Part shown: in pieces, positions 51,301 through 57,456 of the stretch
How positions within the stretch are numbered: the first letter of the stretch is position 1
Layout of the letters: every line of letters begins with the position of its first letter
Assembly: GCA_034096865.1 (NCBI GenBank)
Contig: JAWQFJ010001827.1
Location: 351,586 to 415,585, forward strand
DNA from: Theodoxus fluviatilis
Lineage: Eukaryota; Mollusca; Gastropoda; Cycloneritida; Neritidae
DNA: 64,000 nucleotides
Direction of reading: 5' to 3'
The notes under the pieces: model-generated
The model's database searches: none
The model's input: the letters and a program-made list of their open reading frames with translations, nothing else
What the model was told of the DNA's origin: nothing
Made by a program: the position numbers and the translations under genes

Positions 51301-52332
51301 AGTGAGTCTGTTTCTGTAGTCTGGACATGAGTATTCAGTGAGTCTGTTTCTGTAGTCTGGACATGAGTATTCAGTGAGTCTGTTTCTATAGTCTGCACAT
51401 GAGTATTCCATGAGTCTGTTTCTGTAGTCTGCACATGAGTATTCCATGAGTCTGTTTCTGTAGTCTGGACATGAGTATTCAGTGAGTCTGTTTCTGTAGT
51501 CTGGACATGAGTATTCCATGAGTCTGTTTCTGTAGTCTGGACATGAGTATTCCATGAGTCTGTTTCTGTAGTCTGCACATGAGTATTCCATGAGTCTGTT
51601 TCTGTAGTCTGGACATGAGTATTCCATGAGTCTGTTTCTGTAGTCTGCACATGAGTATTCCATGAGTCTGTTTCTGTAGTCTGGACATGAGTATTCCATG
51701 AGTCTGTTTCTGTAGTCTGCACATGAGTATTCAGTGAGTCTGTTTCTGTAGTCTGCACATGAGTATTCCATGAGTCTGTTTCTGTAGTCTGCACATGAGT
51801 ATTCCATGAGTCTGTTTCTGTAGTCTGGACATGAGTATTCCATGAGTCTGTTTCTGTAGTCTGGACATGAGTATTCCATGAGTCTGTTTCTATAGTCTGC
51901 ACATGAGTATTCCATGAGTCTGTTTCTATAGTCTGCACATGAGTATTCAGTGAGACTTTTCTGGTCCTGTTTCTGTAGTCTGGATGACCTGTTTTGTTGC
52001 ACTTTGACTTACATTGTAAAGTCTTTTATGTAAATTCCTCTCCCGCCGCCCCCACCCCCCTTTTTTTAAAAATTACTTAACAAATTATTTATTTGTAAAT
52101 ACTTAATTTTGTTGTATTTTAATCATAGTATTACATTTGTTTGTTTTTTCTTTGTTTACCATTAATTATGCTTGAAATTTCAATTGTCTTATTAACCAGG
52201 CTGAACCAAGAATAACTCGATTCTTGTTGAGGTTGCTTTCCCCACATGGAGAATGGAATCACTTTCAGGTTTTGTTTGCCATTTCAGGACATTGCCGCTC
52301 TGAAGAACCAGAAATTAAAAAAAGGAGTATAA
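7283..52332 (+). CDS. GUK1: Guanylate kinase, cytosolic, 7 coding exons
   Basis: Catalyses ATP + GMP to ADP + GDP, a step of guanine nucleotide supply and of cGMP recycling. Joining 7283-7400, 12131-12172, 32124-32220, 36133-36277, 46325-46409, 48951-49036 and 52288-52332 gives 618 nt, 205 residues plus TAA. All introns are GT-AG and all phases agree. The P-loop GPSGVGKST is at residues 13-21. The GMP-binding segment [13 protein letters not shown] follows at 37-49 (Arg43, Arg46) with Tyr55, then [15 protein letters not shown] (Glu74, Tyr83). A Walker-B-like CVMDVEVNG is at 100-108, the lid [11 protein letters not shown] at 135-145, and [11 protein letters not shown] near 172-182. Animal enzymes are about 200 residues, so it looks complete and intact. 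ATG at 7286 is an alternative start. Six introns make up about 44.4 kb of the 45-kb span and are mostly minisatellite. Identification is from family motifs, not a database search. Confidence 0.96.
7398..7492 (+). repeat. Three 32-bp repeats starting at the intron 1 donor
   Basis: Period 32 (third copy 31). Each copy begins CTCGTGAGT, which is the last three exon bases plus the splice donor, followed by CAGTGATGTGTAGTGGA. GTGAGT occurs at 7401, 7433 and 7465, and a decayed GTGCAT at 7496. Use of either extra donor would add 32 or 64 nt and read into the in-frame TAG ending at 7420. Confidence 0.9.
7597..11514. repeat. 24-bp minisatellite of intron 1, about 160 units
   Basis: The unit contains GTCATTGCCATACCACCCCC and has a strict 24-bp period, with 21-bp and 27-bp variants. 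Variants include CCATTG/TCATTG, CCATAC/CCCTAC and CCCTTG/CCCCTG. The plus strand is very C-rich. Eight-codon periodicity leaves all frames open and gives translations such as repeated AVIAIPPP, with no sign of frame conservation. It resembles the intron 2 unit at about 19 of 24 positions. Confidence 0.93.
11515..12130. other. Intron 1, unique 3' part
   Basis: Ordinary AT-rich intronic sequence between the array and exon 2, ending in TTTTCTCTTTTCAG. No repeat or coding region is recognised. Confidence 0.6.
12131..12172 (+). CDS. GUK1: Guanylate kinase exon 2: GMP-binding micro-exon
   Basis: A 42-nt exon. It completes His40, encodes [13 protein letters not shown] (residues 41-53) and gives the first base of Asp54. 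The acceptor is CTCTTTTCAG and the donor is GTGAGG at 12173. The HTTRxPRPGE signature of guanylate kinases makes this exon certain despite its size. Confidence 0.95.
   Translation, partial: TQPENQDQGRSME
12173..12499. other. Intron 2, unique 5' part
   Basis: Intronic sequence with a T-rich tract at 12222-12242. Nothing else is recognised before the array. Confidence 0.5.
12500..15946. repeat. 24-bp minisatellite of intron 2, block 1
   Basis: The unit is built on TTGCTG + CCATTCCCATACTGCCCC. CACACTG, CTCATAC and TTACTG variants are ordered into higher-order patterns. A recognisable variant block (CACACCATCCCTTGATG, then CACAGTGCTCTGTACTGTC) recurs near 14735, 14940, 15525 and 15750. This shows duplication of multi-unit segments and not only of single units. 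The block ends abruptly at the palindromic insertion. Confidence 0.93.
15947..15976. other. 30-bp filler beside the palindromic insertion
   Basis: AATGAGGTGCCGGGG and following bases up to ATACTG do not match the array and are absent from the right junction. They may be a junction filler or a remnant of the inserted element. Confidence 0.5.
15977..16636. mobile_element. 660-bp near-perfect palindrome with histone-type 3' stem-loops
   Basis: Left arm 15977-16289 and right arm 16327-16636 are inverted copies of about 310 bp around a 37-bp spacer, differing by a few bases. The outer ends are CTAGACAAATAAAAAAGCG and its complement. Each arm, read towards the outside, carries AAAC-GGCCCTTTTCAGGGCC-A (16563-16578 plus; 16035-16050 minus). 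This is a 6-bp stem with a TTTC loop like the 3' processing signal of replication-dependent histone mRNAs. In the right arm it is followed 12 nt later by GAAAGAAT, like the U7-binding downstream element. No histone coding sequence is present. It interrupts the 24-bp array, so it is an insertion or an inverted duplication of a mobile sequence. The element family is not recognised. Confidence 0.8.
16637..17805. repeat. 24-bp minisatellite of intron 2, block 2
   Basis: Same unit family as block 1. Its first roughly 400 bp repeat the variant order seen just left of the palindrome (from 15231), including the junction CACACAGTGACACTGCCCC at 15714, 17027 and 17154. Blocks 1 and 2 are therefore segmental copies of one another. 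Confidence 0.9.
17806..17935 (+). mobile_element. LINE 3'-tail fragment inside the array, copy 1
   Basis: About 130 bp carrying TTGTAAACGCCATGAGCTTG, GGGAAGGTATGTGCGTAAAT and AAACTATATT. The same tail ends the LINE at 34.3-35.65 kb. It holds an AATAAA at 17920-17925 in the transcript sense of guanylate kinase. Copy 2 at 30271-30399 is nearly identical, with the same flanking array units. Confidence 0.8.
17936..19385. repeat. 24-bp minisatellite of intron 2, block 3
   Basis: Starts with the diagnostic CCCCTTACTGTCGTTTCCC variant (also found right after the second LINE tail at 30.4 kb). It continues with a mixed pattern of full 24-bp units and 14-bp truncated units (CCATTCCCTTGCTG). Confidence 0.92.
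19386..20571. other. Scrambled block inside the array, probable low-quality consensus
   Basis: The orderly array abruptly turns into complex sequence with recognisable shards of the unit (CCCCTTGCTGCCATTCC, CATGCTGCCCC, TGACCATTC) at roughly unit spacing, but with dense substitutions and indels. It then returns abruptly to perfect units. Base composition stays C-rich. This fits an unpolished, error-rich read patched into an assembly better than an evolutionary product. Confidence 0.6.
20572..30270. repeat. 24-bp minisatellite of intron 2, block 4, about 400 units
   Basis: The longest array in the window. Sub-domains are visible. At 20.6-21.6 kb it is mixed with ATACTCCCCC. At 21.7-24.7 kb a CCAATCCCATACTG variant alternates with CCATTCCC. 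At 24.8-25.3 kb it is rich in CATTCTCATACTG. At 25.3-28.9 kb it is dominated by TTGTTGCCATTCCC with CCCTTGCAGCCATTCCC breaks. A private four-unit burst of ACCGCCCCTTGTGTCC lies near 27500-27580. It reads as one open frame of 3276 codons only because 24 is divisible by three. Confidence 0.94.
30271..30399 (+). mobile_element. LINE 3'-tail fragment inside the array, copy 2
   Basis: Differs from copy 1 by only a few bases and lies exactly 12465 bp downstream, flanked by the same unit variants on both sides. AATAAA is at 30385-30390. It marks the end of the second large array segment. Confidence 0.8.
30400..30515. repeat. Terminal units of the intron 2 array
   Basis: Five or so CCCCTTACTG-type units, starting with the CTGTCGTTTCCC variant, then decay into unique sequence. 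Confidence 0.85.
30567..30597. repeat. Poly-C tract
   Basis: About 30 C residues with one A interruption on the plus strand. Confidence 0.9.
30598..30959. other. Unique intron 2 sequence
   Basis: Nothing recognised. Confidence 0.4.
30960..31795. mobile_element. Dispersed-type repeat rich in TCAAGGTCA
   Basis: Contains at least eight copies of AGGTCAAGGTCA-like sequence on either strand (near 31142, 31301, 31457, 31610, 31705, 31730, 31745). It ends in ACTCATATGGGCTTTGCCC, with an imperfect inverted counterpart at the left (GCAAAAGTGAGTCTATG near 30962). The composition and the GGGCAAAGCCC-like end resemble a repeat class common in mollusc genomes. That classification is from general familiarity. 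No coding capacity. Confidence 0.5.
31796..32123. other. Intron 2, unique 3' end
   Basis: GT-rich at the start, then ordinary intron ending TTGTTGTCATTCCAG before exon 3. Confidence 0.55.
32124..32220 (+). CDS. GUK1: Guanylate kinase exon 3
   Basis: 97 nt. It completes Asp54, then [20 protein letters not shown] and [11 protein letters not shown], and gives two bases of Ser86. Contains the conserved FLEHAxFSGNxYGT segment (Glu74, Tyr83 contact GMP in the family). The donor is GTAAGG, with no adjacent repeat. Confidence 0.96.
32643..33500 (+). mobile_element. LINE B: 5'-truncated insertion with 15-bp target-site duplication
   Basis: Flanked by ACACATCAATCGACA at 32628-32642 and 33501-33515. 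It encodes the C-terminal part of a LINE ORF2 in one frame with a TAA interruption at 33052-33054 (32722-33381). This includes a CxxC...HxxxxC knuckle ([18 protein letters not shown]), and the frame ends at 33381. The 3' UTR has a poly-C run, AATAAA near 33462 and a (TTCTG)n tail. The family was not assigned beyond non-LTR retrotransposon. Confidence 0.85.
33414..33433. repeat. Poly-C tract in LINE B 3' UTR
   Basis: Twenty C residues on the plus strand. Confidence 0.9.
33811..33878. repeat. (CA)n microsatellite
   Basis: CA repeats with periodic CC interruptions (ACACACCACACAC). Confidence 0.9.
33879..34305. other. Intron 3, no feature recognised
   Basis: Ordinary sequence. No recognisable protein or repeat. 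Confidence 0.4.
34306..35658 (+). mobile_element. LINE C: reverse-transcriptase pseudogene, CR1/L2-like
   Basis: Readable RT motifs in order: [11 protein letters not shown] (about 34326), [26 protein letters not shown] with the catalytic FADD box at about 34601, [57 protein letters not shown], and the C-terminal TWNSPPFPV...[10 protein letters not shown] near 35310. It is 5'-truncated, has at least two frameshifts (near 34360 and 35210), and has a stop at 34697-34699 where relatives carry Trp (TGG to TAG). It ends with ACGCCATGAGCTTG and an (ATT)n tail. It is not functional. Confidence 0.88.
35609..35658. repeat. (ATT)n tail of LINE C
   Basis: About 16 ATT triplets, the 3' terminal microsatellite of the LINE. 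Confidence 0.9.
36047..36132 (+). repeat. 19-bp repeat running in register into the intron 3 acceptor
   Basis: TTGCACATAC recurs at 36051, 36070, 36089 and 36108, a strict 19-bp period with TGTATTG between. At the next expected position (36127) the sequence is TTGCAG and then the exon. The acceptor AG therefore occupies the place of AC in the repeat. A longer AT-rich zone of TGTATTG variants precedes it from about 35880. Confidence 0.88.
36133..36277 (+). CDS. GUK1: Guanylate kinase exon 4
   Basis: 145 nt, residues 86-134, ending at a codon boundary with KDL. Contains [20 protein letters not shown], where Asp103 sits at the Walker-B-like strand, and [10 protein letters not shown]. The exon touches tandem arrays on both sides. 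The upstream acceptor is the last unit of a 19-bp array and the donor GTAGGT is the first unit of the 55/64-bp array. Confidence 0.96.
36278..44300 (+). repeat. 55/64-bp minisatellite seeded at the intron 4 donor, roughly 130 units
   Basis: Each unit runs GTAGGTACTAAGTCCTCCTC, TGTACAAAACACTGCCAAGC, ATTGACTGAC, an optional 9-bp ACTAGTGAC, then AGATG. The 55-bp and 64-bp forms differ only by those nine bases. The first GTAGGTAC (36278) is the real splice donor of exon 4. The bases TGGTAGGTAC are copied in most units. The first and last units share diverged bases (CAAGCGTTGAC), as expected for array edges. The last five units (44040-44300) form a CTCTGCAGAGAACGCTG subtype. Both unit lengths leave remainder 1 on division by three, so the array is not coding. 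Confidence 0.95.
44585..44666. repeat. 41-bp direct duplication
   Basis: Two copies of TAGCATTCTTGTTAGATGGA plus the following 21 bases, differing at a few positions. The second copy ends just before the 5' target-site duplicate of the 44.7-kb insertion. Confidence 0.85.
44668..44968 (-). mobile_element. Insertion with histone-type 3' stem-loop and 11-bp target-site duplication
   Basis: About 280 bp bounded by GTCCAAAAGAT at 44668-44678 and 44958-44968. On the minus strand it is GC-rich (CAG/CCG-rich). It then has CAAAC-GGCCCTTTTCAGGGCC-AAC (stem-loop at 44743-44758), followed by an A/T-rich stretch with AAAAAAAGAAAAAATAC. The duplication implies insertion by a transposition or retroposition mechanism. 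The stem-loop at the 3' side suggests a retroposed RNA whose end is of histone type. No histone coding sequence was found in it, and apart from the stem-loop it does not resemble the palindrome at 16 kb. Confidence 0.65.
45073..45190. repeat. (GT)n microsatellite
   Basis: About 58 GT repeats with scattered TT and one ACT interruption. Confidence 0.95.
45327..45385. repeat. (CTTT)n microsatellite
   Basis: About 14 tetranucleotide units. Confidence 0.95.
45437..45610. mobile_element. SINE-like fragment next to (ATA)n
   Basis: ATAATAATAATAATGAATAGCATTTGTATAGTGCACT is a typical junction between a short interspersed element and its trinucleotide tail, read on the minus strand. It runs to AAATCTGGGTTTATTGAAAT, which recurs at 46562. 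GGTTCTATCCC at 45552 loosely resembles a tRNA B box. I see no convincing A box. Confidence 0.4.
45683..45995. repeat. Pyrimidine-rich low-complexity tract
   Basis: Long (CATT/CCAT)n then (TCCC/CTGT)n pyrimidine tract on the plus strand, ending in GC-rich CCCCGCCCCCCCGCCCC and AATAAAAATTTAAAAAA. Confidence 0.85.
46325..46409 (+). CDS. GUK1: Guanylate kinase exon 5: lid region
   Basis: 85 nt, residues 135-162 plus one base of Ala163. Encodes [20 protein letters not shown] and SAKEAFEY, matching the conserved lid helix of guanylate kinases with basic residues Arg137, Arg141, Arg152 and Arg153. The acceptor is CTGCCTTGCAG and the donor is GTCAGT, a weak +3 C variant. Confidence 0.95.
46523..46571. 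repeat. 20-bp inverted repeat with 9-bp spacer
   Basis: TATAAACCCAGATTTTTCCCA-like left arm (46523-46542) and its complement (46552-46571). The right arm plus TTATTGAAATAT repeats sequence at 45574-45595, so this may be two inverted ends of one short element family. Confidence 0.75.
46590..47723. other. Intron 5, no feature recognised
   Basis: Unique intronic sequence. Short open frames on both strands show no recognisable family. Confidence 0.4.
47724..48029. mobile_element. 306-bp MITE-like element with 47-bp terminal inverted repeats
   Basis: The left end (47724-47770) starts TCCATAAACAGGCCACACTA and ends GAGGGGTGTG. The right end (47983-48029) is its imperfect complement, ending GTTTATGGA. 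The interior is AT-rich and non-coding. Size and structure fit a miniature inverted-repeat DNA transposon. The superfamily is undetermined because no clear target duplication is seen. Confidence 0.75.
48045..48730 (-). mobile_element. Fragment of a transposon protein gene
   Basis: The minus strand is clearly more GC-rich than the flanks and has protein-like pieces in shifting frames ([20 protein letters not shown] then [29 protein letters not shown]). The frame breaks and the lack of a host-gene match suggest an old transposon copy. The family was not identified. Confidence 0.4.
48951..49036 (+). CDS. GUK1: Guanylate kinase exon 6
   Basis: 86 nt. It completes Ala163 and encodes residues 164-191, including [19 protein letters not shown]. 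The family-conserved (V/I)NDxLxxAY sits near residues 174-182. Ends in LMD at a codon boundary. The acceptor is TGCATTTCAG and the donor is GTAAGT. Confidence 0.96.
49037..51985 (+). repeat. 36-bp minisatellite seeded at the intron 6 donor, about 81 units
   Basis: The unit is GTATTCAGTGAGTCTG + TTTCTGTAGTCTGGACATGA, with CCATGAG for CAGTGAG and CTGCAC for CTGGAC variants. It begins at the splice donor. Exon end plus donor GGATGTAAGTATTCAG corresponds to GGACATGAGTATTCAG in the units (13 of 16 bases), so the copies have lost the GT of the donor. Thirty-six being a multiple of three, the minus strand reads as a 982-codon frame, which is not a gene. Confidence 0.94.
51986..52287. other. Intron 6, unique 3' part
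   Basis: AT-rich intron with the acceptor TTTGCCATTTCAG. Confidence 0.55.
52288..52332 (+). CDS. GUK1: Guanylate kinase exon 7: C-terminus and stop
   Basis: Encodes [14 protein letters not shown] then TAA (52330-52332), 14 residues in phase with exon 6. A short, lysine-rich end is usual for animal guanylate kinases. This is the least conserved exon, but frame, acceptor and length all fit. Confidence 0.85.
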   Translation, partial: DIAALKNQKLKKGV

Positions 52333-53180
52333 ATCCCACAATAGCAAAGCAGATGTTTTAGAGTGTAGAAGCAAGCTGTGGGTTTAACTTTTGGTAGATT
52401 TCAGTTGCAGCGTACATGGGAGTGAGGGGATATACTGGCGTGCTCTCTCAAGCGCAGATGGTTTTAACCACTGTATTGTGAAATTTCCTGTTTGGATTTT
52501 ATTGTGGAAATGCCTTAAAGTGTGTCTAGGAATGCTACACAGACAAGGAAGGGGTGGCTTATTGTGCATTCAAAGGTGAATGTTTTCATTCATTGGTATA
52601 ATGTATGTAGATACTATGTTATGGCTTATGTTTCTATGTATATTAGATGACCACTTATTTTTGTACCGTAGGAGTTTACTTGGAACTTAGCATTGTGACA
52701 TTCCCGTTGGTCCTGCTGTCTCACTGACTTGGACATTGACAGAATTGCCATGTGTGGATCATTGGGATGTAAATGGTGGTTACTTGTTGGTTGATGTTAC
52801 AGTAGTTGTTGGTAAAATGTAACATTTGTGCCTTTTTTCCCCCTTTCTTATTCGTTATCCATCTTCTCCCATTTTCACTTCTTTTTTTCTTTTCCTTTTT
52901 TGGGGAGGCAACTTTCGGTGTCACATCTGTGCTGTTTAGCACTAGTTGAAATTGTCTTGCCTTGCAGCTGCCAGTGTGCTCTCCTGCATGAATGTTGGTG
53001 TGTGAGTTTGTGTGTGTACACACATGCTCATGTGTGCTTTTTACAAAGCAGCCAAGTTGAGAGTTGTTTCTCCACATTGAAGTGATTATTGGCATGGTTT
53101 TACAGCCTGAGATAGAAAGACAATTTTTGAAATCTTTATTGCAAATTAGAAGAAATAAAGATGTATTGTCATGAGATAGT
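52333..53180 (+). other. GUK1: Probable guanylate kinase 3' UTR
   Basis: No further splice acceptor or coding sequence is needed after the stop. The first AATAAA downstream lies at 53153-53158, giving a plausible UTR of about 0.85 kb. The exact end cannot be seen. Confidence 0.5.
53153..53158 (+). promoter_or_regulatory. GUK1: Candidate polyadenylation signal AATAAA
   Basis: The first canonical hexamer after the guanylate kinase stop codon, followed by GTATTGTC-type U/G sequence. Confidence 0.5.
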
Positions 53181-54338
53181 TTTCAGAGAAAGGAGTATAA
53201 GATATATTTATCTGTGATCTTGTACAGGGTAAAGTGAAATCTTGCTCAGACTTTAAAAAAAAAGAGTAGAACACTACACTGAGGTGCAAAATTGTATTGT
53301 GTGATGTCAACTGGGAATGCATAACAGTGAGTCTTGTTCATCATTCACTTACCAAGTGTGTGGGGGGTGGGGGGTGTTTTTTTGTGTTTTCTTTTGTAAG
53401 TAGATTTTTCATGAGATGTTTGACAGATGAAGATGTACCATTTGCAAATGGTAAAATTTGCTTGTGACGATTTTTTCCAGAGCTTGCAAAAGGCTGTTTG
53501 TTAATAGTTTTGTCATTGTGACTGAGTCTTGCCTCATGAGTCATGTTTGTATCTCTGCAATGAAAGTCTTGAGTTTGGAAACAAGTTTTTTTGTTTTTGT
53601 TTTTTGTTTTTTCACATTAGAGACAAGTTTACTCTCTTCCTTGTGGCAGCGTGTGCTGCTTTCATGCAACTACATGATTTGAGACAGAAATCGTGGAATA
53701 TGTGTCTGACTTTTATGACTTGGAAACTCATATTTTGTCCATCCCGTGCAGGTATTACAAGAGGTTTTTGCATTATAACAGTGGAGGATTTATTGGTGAT
53801 AAGTAGAACTCTATTTGCTAAGACTTTGGGGTTTTCTTTGAATTATGAAAGTGTCTTAAAAAGAAAAAGTATGTAAAATTTTTAGTGTAATGCTTGTCTG
53901 ACTTCAGTGTGTACAGGAAACAAAAGAAGAAGCAGCATCTTCCTCTAAAACGCTGTAGCGCTACATGGAGGTTGGTTCGGAAACATTCCAGTGGGAGGGA
54001 GGAAGGCGTGGAGAAAGAGAGCGTGGAGAAAGAGAGATGGAATGGAGGCCCACATGACGGGCCACGGCAGGCGACGGAGAGATGTGAGCCTCTGTTTCTT
54101 CTTCCCCTTGTTGTTAAGTCATGTGCCTGCCCAGACTTGGTTTGCTTGTGCGGGAAAGAAGGTTGGCATTTGTTGCTGCTGCTTTGCTGTTTTGGTTGGA
54201 TTTCATTGGCTGTTTCTCACTTTTGGGATAGAAATTGAATGTTGCGGATGATTTCCCTTGATTTTCTTTAATACTTTCAATTTTTTGCTTGTGAATAGTG
54301 ATCTGTAGAATCCTTCACTTTGAGAGCTCTTTTTCCAT
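53181..54338. other. Intergenic, no feature recognised
   Basis: Unique sequence with short T-rich runs. Open frames here lack family resemblance. Confidence 0.4.
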
Positions 54339-54364
54339 CTGTCTGTCTCTCTCTCTCTCTCGCT

Positions 54365-54430
<66 letters not shown>

Positions 54431-54462
54431 TACACAAACACACACACACATGCACACACAGA
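54339..54462. repeat. (CT)n(AC)n compound microsatellite
   Basis: CT repeats with a poly-C interruption at 54365-54374, then AC repeats from about 54415. Confidence 0.95.
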
Positions 54463-55244
54463 GCACATTTTACCTCCCATCTTTATGGCTTTCCTAATAG
54501 GGAAATTGTTTTTTCCAAGTTACTTTTATAGGGGGAATTGAAGTCTTTGTAACGATTCTTGTTTTTGTCTTATTTGGTTCAAATGCAGGGACAACACTAC
54601 TGTTGGGAGCACGACAAGAGGAGCTTAGGATGGAAATTATGACTAAATGTAGTGAAGCACAATGACATGATTTAAACTCTTTTCCAATGGGTTACAAGTA
54701 TTCTTGTTTAGGCTAAGCACCCACCAGCACAAAAATACTCAACCACTTTTGGAAGCAATAATCATTGACCTGTTGAATCCTAAAGTTCCATGATGACTGA
54801 AGCTCAGAAGAGAGAGTTATTGACATTTTTCTAAAACCACCAACGTTTTTGCATTTTTGAGTTGGCAACCCTGGGCAGAAACTGCTGTTTGAGTTTGTGA
54901 CACGTCAGTCAGAAAAGGGTTAAAGTGAAAGATCCCAGACCGATTCTCAAGTTTACCTCAGACGAAATCAGCCTTGACTGAAAAATGTATTTCCTTTCAG
55001 TGTGCGAAGAGTTAGTGAAATGTTTTCAGTTGACTTTAAGATGTATAACATCCCCATGCCTCCCATCTCCTTGCTGCCACTCAAGTACAGGCGTGGCTGT
55101 CAGCTAAGCCACAGCTCTTCCCCTGACCTTTTCCTCCTCAGACTTGTTGATCAAGGTTTAGTCATCAAGTGTTGATCTTGGGGTGCACTCCTGTTCTTCT
55201 CCACGTGACCTCTAAACTGAGTAGGGAAACTAGAGAGCTAGCCG
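54463..55244. other. Intergenic, no feature recognised
   Basis: Unique sequence. Nothing coding is recognised. Confidence 0.4.
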
Positions 55245-55502
55245 GAATGGCAGCAAGGGGTCGTATGGGAATGGCAGCAAGGGGCAGTATGGGAATGGCA
55301 GCAAGAGGCGATATGGGAATGGCAGCATGGGGTGGTATGGGAATGGCAGCAAGGGGTGGTATGGGAACGGCAGCATGGGGTGGTATGGGAACAGCAGCAT
55401 GGGGTGGTATGGGAACAGCAGCATGGGGTGGTATGGGAACGGCAGCATGGGGTGGTATGGGAACAGCAGCATGGGATGGTATGGGAACAGCAGCAACGGT
55501 GC
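55245..55502. repeat. 24-bp family array in reverse orientation, about 10 units
   Basis: GGAATGGCAGCAAGGGG / CAGTATGG units are the reverse complement of the intron 2 unit. Towards the right they change to GGTGGTATGGGAAC, which carries the CATACCACC feature of the intron 1 unit. One short array therefore holds both subtypes and lies on the opposite strand, 3 kb beyond the end of the gene. Confidence 0.9.
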
Positions 55503-57456
55503 AGTCTAGCATAATGGAACATTATATATTCAGGAAAAAAGTTCTTGCAGACCAGAAATGGAATGATGTGTTTCCATGAGAAAAGGCTTTCATGTTTTTG
55601 CATTACGGAATCTCTTCTCCAGCACTTCCCAAGTGCACAGCCATGATCATTATTTTATTACACTGCCTGCTGCTTCTCATTTCAGCTGTTTGCTCAGGTG
55701 TTATGTACCGTTGCAAGTTCAATCCTTGCAGAGGCTTGGATGGCAGTGTCATCCCTGGCCTGAGGTTTGTCAAGTTCCTCCCATGAAACACACAGCCAAA
55801 ATAAGTCATTCTGACTGAGGGTGGAGCTGTGCAACCTGAAGCAGAAAACGGTGCACCATCAGCGCCAGGGTGCTGGGCCTCCCGCCTCCGCCCCCCCCCC
55901 CCCCCCCCCACCCCCACCCCCACCACCCCTCACCCCCCCAACCCTGTACTAAAGGTGGGGGAAAGTTGTCAATTCCTTACCCACCCCTACCTACTGTCCT
56001 CCAGTACGTTCCTTAAAAGACTGCAAAGACGGAACAACCCGATTGCGTCTGAAGTGACCTGTTGGCGCCAGACTGCAACAAACTGTCCTTGGGATTCTGA
56101 CTTGGGTATTTATGTGGGGGTCGGTTACTCGGATTGCATGGTTCATTTTGTAGAGACTGGAAACTCCTAACTTCACTATACATGTACTGTTATATGATAC
56201 CTTGAAGATTGAAATGGGTCTTAGACATTTTTTTATTTCTTATTTTCTTTACCATTGAATTGAGCAAGATCAGATGTTGATCCTTAAAAAAAACATGTTT
56301 GCCCTCATCTAAATAGTCAATGCCATGTTCTAGTATTGTTAGGTGATTTAAAGAATGAACTGTTACAATATTGAAATGAATCGAATAGGTCACGGTGATT
56401 TTTGATCACATATTAAGTGGTTGATTCAAGAACAGCCTGAAAACAAATGTTTGCCCTTATCCAAATACAGTCCGTGCCAAGTGCCATGCTCTAGTGCTGT
56501 ATGATGTCTCAAAGAACTGTTGCAATTTTGAAATGTATTTTAAATTTCTTTTTTATACTATAGGATTGAGCACAGAGCAGAACTCTAGTGATGGATCCGA
56601 GGAAATCTTGGGGGGAAAAATATTTTTTTACTTGGCCTAGATCCAGATTCGATCGAAGCTGCGCTCGAAGCTGCGCGGTTCACAGAGTTGCATCCTTGAG
56701 CAAGATGCTTAACCCACATTGCTTCTCCCCACCCAGGAGTAAAAACATCAGGGAAATCGTGCCATAATATTCACTGCAGTTGATTGTGGGCAAAGAACGG
56801 TAAAAAAAAAAAAAAGACAGTTGTTACTTCATTATGATGCGGCCACAGGGTCAGGCCTTTCAAGGAACGGTAAACGTTGCGGGAAAAAGGATGTCTGTTG
56901 CATCTCATCTGATTTGGTGCGTGGAGTGTTTTGCGTCGGGTGATCTGGCACACAGGGAAGGACTGCAATGCCTGACAGCAGCCGATGTGCACGTGATGTC
57001 TATAGATGCCCTTTGAACCCTGGGGTTCAGCCTCCTTTGTTTTTGCTGAGCATTTTTGTCTTGAATCAAGACGTTTTGTAGGTTTCAATACCAACCAAAG
57101 TATATGATGCAAACAAGATGACTGAATACCGCCCTGCAATGTCAATCAAGGGCGCACTGCTTTTACCAGGGTTCCTTCCTCTAGGGCAAGCCGAAGGCAA
57201 AGCAAGCATCGAAAGACGTCTAAAAAACAGCCAATCATCAATTGGCAAGGCAGATGTCTGAGAACATGGCTGCATCCTGGTACAAGAGTCTGTGAAGAAG
57301 TTGCCCATAGACAAAATAACTGATGATACAGACACACGGCAGCTTTTCACTTGGTAGAACATACCATGGTGACATCTTGAATGGCACAGGAATGTTTTCA
57401 AATAAAAGAAAGCAGCCCAAGTTCAATTGTAAACAATTTAGTTGAAAATGTTGTGC
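55503..57456. other. Intergenic, with poly-C tract at 55891-55939
   Basis: Unique sequence except for a C-rich homopolymer tract (C18A(C5A)n) at 55891-55939 and an A-run at 56802-56814. No gene recognised. Confidence 0.45.

Noticed and set aside
49054..52002. 982-codon minus-strand frame of 12-residue repeats
   Set aside because: A product of the stop-free 36-bp unit. A second minus-strand frame of 933 codons overlaps it, and the array lies within guanylate kinase intron 6.
53891..54251. Overlapping 86-114-codon frames after the guanylate kinase stop
   Set aside because: No family resemblance. They lie in the 3' flank and overlap each other in different phases.
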